Shown: positions 59,524 to 64,000 of the stretch, in pieces
Numbering within the stretch: position 1 is the first letter of the stretch
How the letters are laid out: each line of letters opens with the position of its first letter
Assembly (NCBI GenBank): GCA_030123565.1
Contig: CP126122.1
Location: 3,176,800 to 3,240,799 of the forward strand
Origin: Nitrospira sp.
GTDB lineage: Bacteria; Nitrospirota; Nitrospiria; Nitrospirales; Nitrospiraceae
Direction: 5' to 3'
Length of the DNA stretch: 64,000 nucleotides
Made by a program: the position numbers and the translations under genes
Notes under the pieces: generated by a model
Told to the model about the DNA's origin: nothing
The model's database searches: none
What the model saw: the letters and a program-made list of their open reading frames with translations, nothing else

Positions 59524-60513
59524 ATGCCGTCGTCAACGAAAGCCCTCTCGCTCGCAGCGTTCACGGTCGCCACTCTGTCCGTCGGCATCGCCGCTGCGGA
59601 GCAGCCCCGACAGAGGGCGACTATCGCCTTCGTCGAAAAGCCCTGGGCTATGGCCGTGGATATCACCGGCTACAAGGTTCACATGGATGGGATGAAACCG
59701 GATGGGCGACGGTACTTCTTTGCGACCGACGCCGCAACGTCGATGAGTCTCTCGGTCACCTTGGAGGCGGTCTCCGGGCAGGCAACGGACCAGGGTTGCC
59801 GAAGCCACATGGAACACATTGCTCAGGCTTCGGCGGGAAACATCGGGCAGGGCGTCATGCAATACGAAATCCGGCACCTGTTCGTGATCGAATATCTGAT
59901 TCCGGAGCCGCAGGGCCAACGATCGGGGCAACTCCATCTGTTCGCATGCACAGGAAGAGACAATGTCTATGCGGACATTCACATCTCGAAGATCGGCGCC
60001 AAACCGGGTGACGAACCGCTACTGCGCGCGATGTTGGATAGGGTCCATGTCGTCGCTGCCGCCACCGCCGGCAGTCTCGATCACTTTCGAGCAGGGAGCG
60101 TACCTTACCTCCAGGGGAAATATGCAGAAGCTATTCCGCATTATGAACAGGCACTCACGCTGGAGCAATCCAACCCCACACTGGACAGGCTGCTCTGGCG
60201 GCTGCTCATCGACAACTTGGGAACAGCCTACCAAGTGACCGGAAAATTCCTCCAGGCTCACAGCACCTTCGAATACGGCCTTTCGCAGGACCCTGCCAAT
60301 CCCATGTTTCATTACCATCTGGCCCGTATCTATGCCGGGATGAACGAGCGAGGCAAGGCGATGCAATCCCTCCTCAACGCCTTTCGCAACAAACAGTATA
60401 GGAGCGCAGGCGACGTCATGCCGGACCCTCGGCAGGATATCTCCTTCTCACGGTTCATGCTGGACCCAGTCTTCCGAACATGGGCGGACTCGCTCATGCA
60501 GCCGGCCATCTGA
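59524..60513 (+). CDS. Exported TPR-repeat protein
   Basis: A 329-residue protein with a signal peptide (TKALSLAAFTVATLSVGIAA, cleavage near AAE). Residues about 30-175 form a domain I do not recognise (FVEKPWAMAVDITGYKVHMD, with Cys in SCRSH-like QGCRSHMEH and in LFACTGRD). The C-terminal part has TPR repeats (GKYAEAIPHYEQALTLEQSN, then DNLGTAYQVTGKFLQAHSTF and HLARIYAGMNERGKAMQSLL). Probably a periplasmic scaffold. AGGAGA precedes ATG 59524. Confidence 0.75.
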   Translation: MPSSTKALSLAAFTVATLSVGIAAAEQPRQRATIAFVEKPWAMAVDITGYKVHMDGMKPDGRRYFFATDAATSMSLSVTLEAVSGQATDQGCRSHMEHIAQASAGNIGQGVMQYEIRHLFVIEYLIPEPQGQRSGQLHLFACTGRDNVYADIHISKIGAKPGDEPLLRAMLDRVHVVAAATAGSLDHFRAGSVPYLQGKYAEAIPHYEQALTLEQSNPTLDRLLWRLLIDNLGTAYQVTGKFLQAHSTFEYGLSQDPANPMFHYHLARIYAGMNERGKAMQSLLNAFRNKQYRSAGDVMPDPRQDISFSRFMLDPVFRTWADSLMQPAI

Positions 60514-60649
60514 TTCCGAGCAGCAAGCTTCGGCCTTCAGCGAAGCAGGCCCCTTGACGCCCCTCCTCTGAAGTACCGCCTCCGAGGCTTATCCGACCAC
60601 GCGACTCTTGATACGGTTGAACAGAGTCGCACCATGAAAGGGGGTTGTG

Positions 60650-61018
60650 ATGCCGAAACGAAGGGCCAGCCGGGTTGAGATGAGTCGATCCGTCGAGTTT
60701 CACGGGCCGTACGGAACCAGCCAGGGTACGGTACAGGATTTTTCTCCACGCGGCTGTCGAATCCATCGGGTCGATGCCAAGGTCCATTGCGGCATGCGAC
60801 TGACCTTGCGATTCTCACTGCCGGATCGTCTGGAACCAACCGAGATCAAACATGCCGTCGTGACCTGGACTCGAAAAAATGATTTCGGCGTCGAGTTTTC
60901 GAACCAATCCCGGGAGACACTGGCCCGAGTCAAGCAAGTCTATGAGTTGCTCCTGGATGCCCAGACGCCGGAGGAAAGCAGCCGGGTCATCTCACTTCCA
61001 ACCTTCGCCCTGAGATAA
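60650..61018 (+). CDS. PilZ-domain protein
   Basis: A 122-residue protein. The PilZ elements are a basic N-terminal stretch (KRRASRVEMS) and DFSPRGCRIHR, matching RxxxR and D-x-S-x3-G-like motifs that bind cyclic-di-GMP. VTWTRKNDFGVEFSNQS ends the barrel. AAGGGGG precedes ATG 60650 (GTG 60647 is an in-frame alternative). A free-standing PilZ may relay c-di-GMP to an unknown partner; the hybrid kinase gene lies on the other strand 168 bp away. Confidence 0.82.
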   Translation: MPKRRASRVEMSRSVEFHGPYGTSQGTVQDFSPRGCRIHRVDAKVHCGMRLTLRFSLPDRLEPTEIKHAVVTWTRKNDFGVEFSNQSRETLARVKQVYELLLDAQTPEESSRVISLPTFALR

Positions 61019-61185
61019 AGCCGCAGCGCTCTCGGCTCCTCGCAAACCTTCTTTCACAGTCACCAAAACTTTCGGCAGTCCACCGGCGTCGCGGTCCTCG
61101 CGGCGCCGGCATCCAAGGAGAGGGATCGAGGAGGGCTCTGACTCGGCAGGTACCGAACGACCGGACATCGCCCTGACAAGAAAGG

Positions 61186-62703
61186 CTATGACAGGCGAAC
61201 AGGCACAAGGAGTTCAGCAACCTTTTCGATGAGTACCTGTGGAAGGAACGGTTTTTGGAGATAGGCGGCCTGGGCATCCACCCCGTGAGCCACCAACATA
61301 TCTCCGGCATAGCCGGAAATATAGAGCACCTTGATCTGAGGCAGCATCGTCTTCGCCCCCTGCGCCAGTACGGCCGCCTTCATTCTCGGCAAGATCACAT
61401 CCGTGATCAGCAGGTCGCAACCGCCCTTTCGAACTTGGAGCATTTGCAAGGCTTCGACGCCGTCCGCCGCCTCCAACACTTCATACCCCTGATCACGGAG
61501 AACGGCCGCCACCAGCCGCCTGATACCCTCATCATCTTCGACCAGGAGCACGGTGGCGCGATTGGTCGGAAGGGGCCGAGAGGCAGCCACAGGCTCGACC
61601 TCCGCCATCTGCTTCGGAACCCTCGGCAACATGACGGTGAACCGCGAACCACGCGCCGGCTGACTGGTCACATCGATATAGCCACGGTTCTCCTTCACGA
61701 TGCCATATACCGTGGCCAACCCCAAACCGGTTCCCTTGCCTGATTCCTTCGTGCTGAAGAACGGCTCGAAGATATGCGCCAGGGTCTCGGCATCGATCCC
61801 ACAGCCTGTGTCCTCCACCACAATCTTGACGTAGGGACCCGGCACAGCCCCGGGGTGAGTGCGAACGTAGGCCTCGTCCAGATCGACATTGCCCGTCTCG
61901 ATCGTCAGGATACCCCCCTCCGCCATGGCATCACGTGCATTGAGAGCCAGATTGAGGAGCACCTGCTCGATTTGTACGGAGTCTCCCAACACGTGCCCGG
62001 CCTGGGGATCGAGCACGATGACCGTCTGGATCTGTTCCCCGATCAGACGCCGCAGGATGTCCTCCATCTCGCGGATCAACGTGTTGAGAGGCACCTCCCG
62101 TTGTTCCAGCACCTGACGGCGGCTGAACGTCAACAACTTCTTCGTCAGGGCCGCAGCCCTGGAGCCCGCCTGGCCGATCACCTCGATCTCATGGCGGCAA
62201 GGGTGCGTCCCCAACTGCTGCATAACCCGCTGCGCATGGCCCGTCACGACCATGAGCAGATTATTGAAGTCATGCGCAATGCCTGCCGCCAGACGCCCGA
62301 GCGCCTCCATCTTTTGCGACTGCCGCAACCCCTGTTCGGCCTGTTTGTGTTTCGTCATGTCGACGATCGTTTCAACGACATGGACGCGCCCGTCGGTGGT
62401 CGGGGCCTTGGCCCAATGGATCACGAGATGGCGGCCGTTCGGCATCTCCACCTCCTCCGACACCACTCCCTCGCTGGTCACGGCGTCGGGCATGCGGCAA
62501 AATTTACAGGGGGCGCTGTTGGCCGCAATCTTCTCGTAACAGTTGGCGCCCGCAATATCGCCGAATGTGTCCAGACAGGTCCGGTTTTGAAACTGCACGG
62601 CATGGGTCGCAGGATCGATCACCGACACGATGACCGACTGTGAATTCAGCAACACCTGCGGATCGTACTGAGGGCGGTCGGACAACTGTGCGGAACAGGC
62701 CAT
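61186..62703 (-). CDS. Hybrid sensor histidine kinase with PAS and receiver domains
   Basis: A 505-residue cytoplasmic kinase: N-terminal PAS (about residues 20-125) with a Cys cluster NCYEKIAANSAPCKFC, the phosphorylated His in GIAHDFNNLLMVV, the ATPase domain with DTGCGIDAETLAHIFEPFF and GTGLGLATVYGIV, then a receiver domain (VLLVEDDEGIRRLVAAVLRD, with acceptor Asp in LLITDVILPRM and the Lys in LQKPF). No membrane segment. The receiver at the C-terminus suggests a phosphorelay; no output regulator lies next to it. Confidence 0.92.
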   Translation of the reverse strand: MACSAQLSDRPQYDPQVLLNSQSVIVSVIDPATHAVQFQNRTCLDTFGDIAGANCYEKIAANSAPCKFCRMPDAVTSEGVVSEEVEMPNGRHLVIHWAKAPTTDGRVHVVETIVDMTKHKQAEQGLRQSQKMEALGRLAAGIAHDFNNLLMVVTGHAQRVMQQLGTHPCRHEIEVIGQAGSRAAALTKKLLTFSRRQVLEQREVPLNTLIREMEDILRRLIGEQIQTVIVLDPQAGHVLGDSVQIEQVLLNLALNARDAMAEGGILTIETGNVDLDEAYVRTHPGAVPGPYVKIVVEDTGCGIDAETLAHIFEPFFSTKESGKGTGLGLATVYGIVKENRGYIDVTSQPARGSRFTVMLPRVPKQMAEVEPVAASRPLPTNRATVLLVEDDEGIRRLVAAVLRDQGYEVLEAADGVEALQMLQVRKGGCDLLITDVILPRMKAAVLAQGAKTMLPQIKVLYISGYAGDMLVAHGVDAQAAYLQKPFLPQVLIEKVAELLVPVRLS

Positions 62704-62858
62704 GGGCGTCCTCGTGCAAATCTCAAGAAAAGAAGAAAAGCCGTACGGATTCCTCCTACTGGTTGTACTACATCACCTTCTACAGTCAAGGAGATGATGG
62801 ATTGCAGGGAATGGCGGCACGCCGCTCGATGCCGGCTGATGAACCCCGAGGTCGCTGG

Positions 62859-64000
62859 TCACCGACCGCCGTTCTCCCCCCTCGCATAGAACCGCCTCTT
62901 GGCCAGCTCTGCCGCGACGACATAGGCCGAAAGAATCCCTGCCAGCGCCAGCCAGAAGATCGCCGGCAACGGTTCGAATCCCAAGACCGTTCCAACCGGG
63001 GTCATCGGCAACAGCAGGGTGACAAGTCCCGTCAGGAGGGTCGCGAGCAGCAAGGTGGAAGAAGGCCGGCTGGTATGGCAAGGCCGGCGCGTGCGGATGA
63101 CGAGCACGATCAACGATGCCGAGAGAACGGACTCGACAAACCAGCCGGTACGAAACTGGCCGGTCGTCGAGTGCAGCACCCACAACAACAGGCCGAACGT
63201 GAGGTAGTCGAAGATGGAACTGACGAACCCGAACGTGAGCATGAAGCGTCGAATGAACGGAATGTCCCACCGCCGAGGGCGATCGATCAGTTCATGGTCC
63301 ACCCGGTCGGTCGCGATCGTCATTTCAGGAATGTCCGTCAAGACGTTCGTCAAGAGGATCTGTTTCGGCAGCAACGGAAGAAAGGGCAGAAACAGCGAGG
63401 CGCCGGCCATGCTGAACATGTTGCCGAAATTCGCGCTGGTCGCCATAAACACGTACTTCAGCGTATTGGCGAACGTCATGCGCCCCTCGCGGACTCCCTG
63501 CAGCAGCACGCTCAAGTCGTGCTCCAGCAGGACGAGATCGGCCGCTTCCTTGGCGACATCGACGGCGCTATCCACGGAGATGCCGACATCGGCGGCATGA
63601 AGCGCCGGGGCGTCGTTGATGCCGTCGCCGAGATACCCGACCACGTTCCCGGACGCTCGAAGCGCAAGAATGATACGGTCCTTTTGATTGGGTTCGATTT
63701 CCGCGAAGATGTCCACGTCGCAGGCGCGCTTGCGCAGCGCGTCGTCGCTCATGCCGCGCAGGTCGCTCCCCGTGAGCAGGTGTGGATTCGCCAGCCCGAC
63801 CTGCCGGCCCACAGAAGCCGCCACAAGCGCCTGATCGCCCGTCACCATTTTCAATGAAACCCCCAACCCCTTGAGGGCCGCAATGGTGTCGGCGATGCCT
63901 GTCTTCGGGGGATCGGCAAACACCAGCAACCCCAGAAACGTCATGGCGGTTTCTTGCGCCTTGGAGACAACATCCGTGGCGCCCATGTCCCGGCAGGCGA
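62859..64000 (-). CDS. Mg2+-importing-type P-type ATPase, 3' part (5' end outside window)
   Basis: The frame is open to the window edge; upstream of the ATG at 63986 it continues as ACRDM, so the N-terminus lies outside. Visible: ATP-hinge GDGINDAPAL, EAADLVLLEHDL, the membrane segments FMATSANFGNMFSMAG then SLFLPFLPLLPKQILLTNVL, and the C-terminal helix bundle. The sequence fits MgtA/MgtB-type type IIIB P-ATPases better than Ca2+ pumps (NFGNMFSMAGAS, DIPEMTIATDRVD). The phosphorylation Asp and ion-site PEGL-type motif are not in the window, so this is a partial call. Confidence 0.82.
   Translation of the reverse strand, partial: ACRDMGATDVVSKAQETAMTFLGLLVFADPPKTGIADTIAALKGLGVSLKMVTGDQALVAASVGRQVGLANPHLLTGSDLRGMSDDALRKRACDVDIFAEIEPNQKDRIILALRASGNVVGYLGDGINDAPALHAADVGISVDSAVDVAKEAADLVLLEHDLSVLLQGVREGRMTFANTLKYVFMATSANFGNMFSMAGASLFLPFLPLLPKQILLTNVLTDIPEMTIATDRVDHELIDRPRRWDIPFIRRFMLTFGFVSSIFDYLTFGLLLWVLHSTTGQFRTGWFVESVLSASLIVLVIRTRRPCHTSRPSSTLLLATLLTGLVTLLLPMTPVGTVLGFEPLPAIFWLALAGILSAYVVAAELAKRRFYARGENGGR

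Noticed and set aside
62640-63857. A 405-codon plus-strand open frame
   Set aside because: Antisense to the Mg2+-type P-ATPase, which has clear motifs; no domain.

Overview
The window is a GC-rich bacterial chromosome segment. Gene content and protein style suggest a Nitrospira-like member of the Nitrospirota: BON/DUF2934/Hsp20 stress genes, F0 ATP synthase genes without F1, an arsenosugar-type ArsM-ArsS pair, a 31-residue bS22-like protein and many exported small proteins. This taxonomic call is inference; no rRNA or other marker lies in the window. No tRNA, rRNA or CRISPR array was recognised.

Layout. 1-7.4 kb: stress and envelope genes (Lys-rich exported protein cut by the window edge, BON protein, DUF2934, Hsp20), an ATP-dependent DNA ligase, a lipoprotein, a TfoX-N protein, an EEP-fold phosphoesterase, DUF488 and DUF2784 proteins. 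7.4-12 kb: an ECF sigma factor with a cupin anti-sigma factor, a lipoprotein-type truncated hemoglobin on the opposite strand, a second double-cupin ChrR-like protein with no adjacent sigma gene, and a nitroreductase-like protein. 12-13 kb: a complete IS5-family element with frameshifted orfA/orfB, inserted exactly at the stop codon of the preceding gene. 14.2-17.8 kb: a SWIM-SNF2 helicase.

18-24.9 kb is an arsenic island. On the plus strand lie an ArsM-like methyltransferase with an extra C-terminal region, an ArsS-type radical SAM protein and a PiT-type phosphate permease, followed by the 3' remnant of an outer-membrane protein gene. On the minus strand lie arsR, arsM, acr3 and arsC. Two near-identical ATCAA-N6-TTGAT operators precede arsR and arsM, one of them between the -35 and -10 boxes of the arsR promoter; a degenerate copy precedes the plus-strand operon. 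The island joins efflux of As(III), arsenate reduction, methylation and probable arsenosugar-type chemistry.

25-40.4 kb is housekeeping: hflKC, fhs, an M23 peptidase, cutA, a rhodanese, a sugar-nucleotide epimerase, and a minus-strand run tlyA-xseB-xseA-ymdB-rny-(500 bp gap)-zapA-zapB-like-SLT. The gap between zapA and rny is where 6S RNA sits in other bacteria. 40.5-52.7 kb: rlmN, two M16 peptidases (one without its zinc motif), larE, the F0 operon (atpI-like, atpB, atpE, atpF), pabB-pabC, a small lytic transglycosylase overlapping nadB tail to tail by 95 bp, and a lipoprotein. 52.8-64 kb: the bS22-like mini-gene, a 72-residue protein, an MsbA-like ABC transporter, an exported phosphoesterase, two P-type ATPases (one cut by the window edge), a TPR protein, a PilZ protein and a hybrid histidine kinase.
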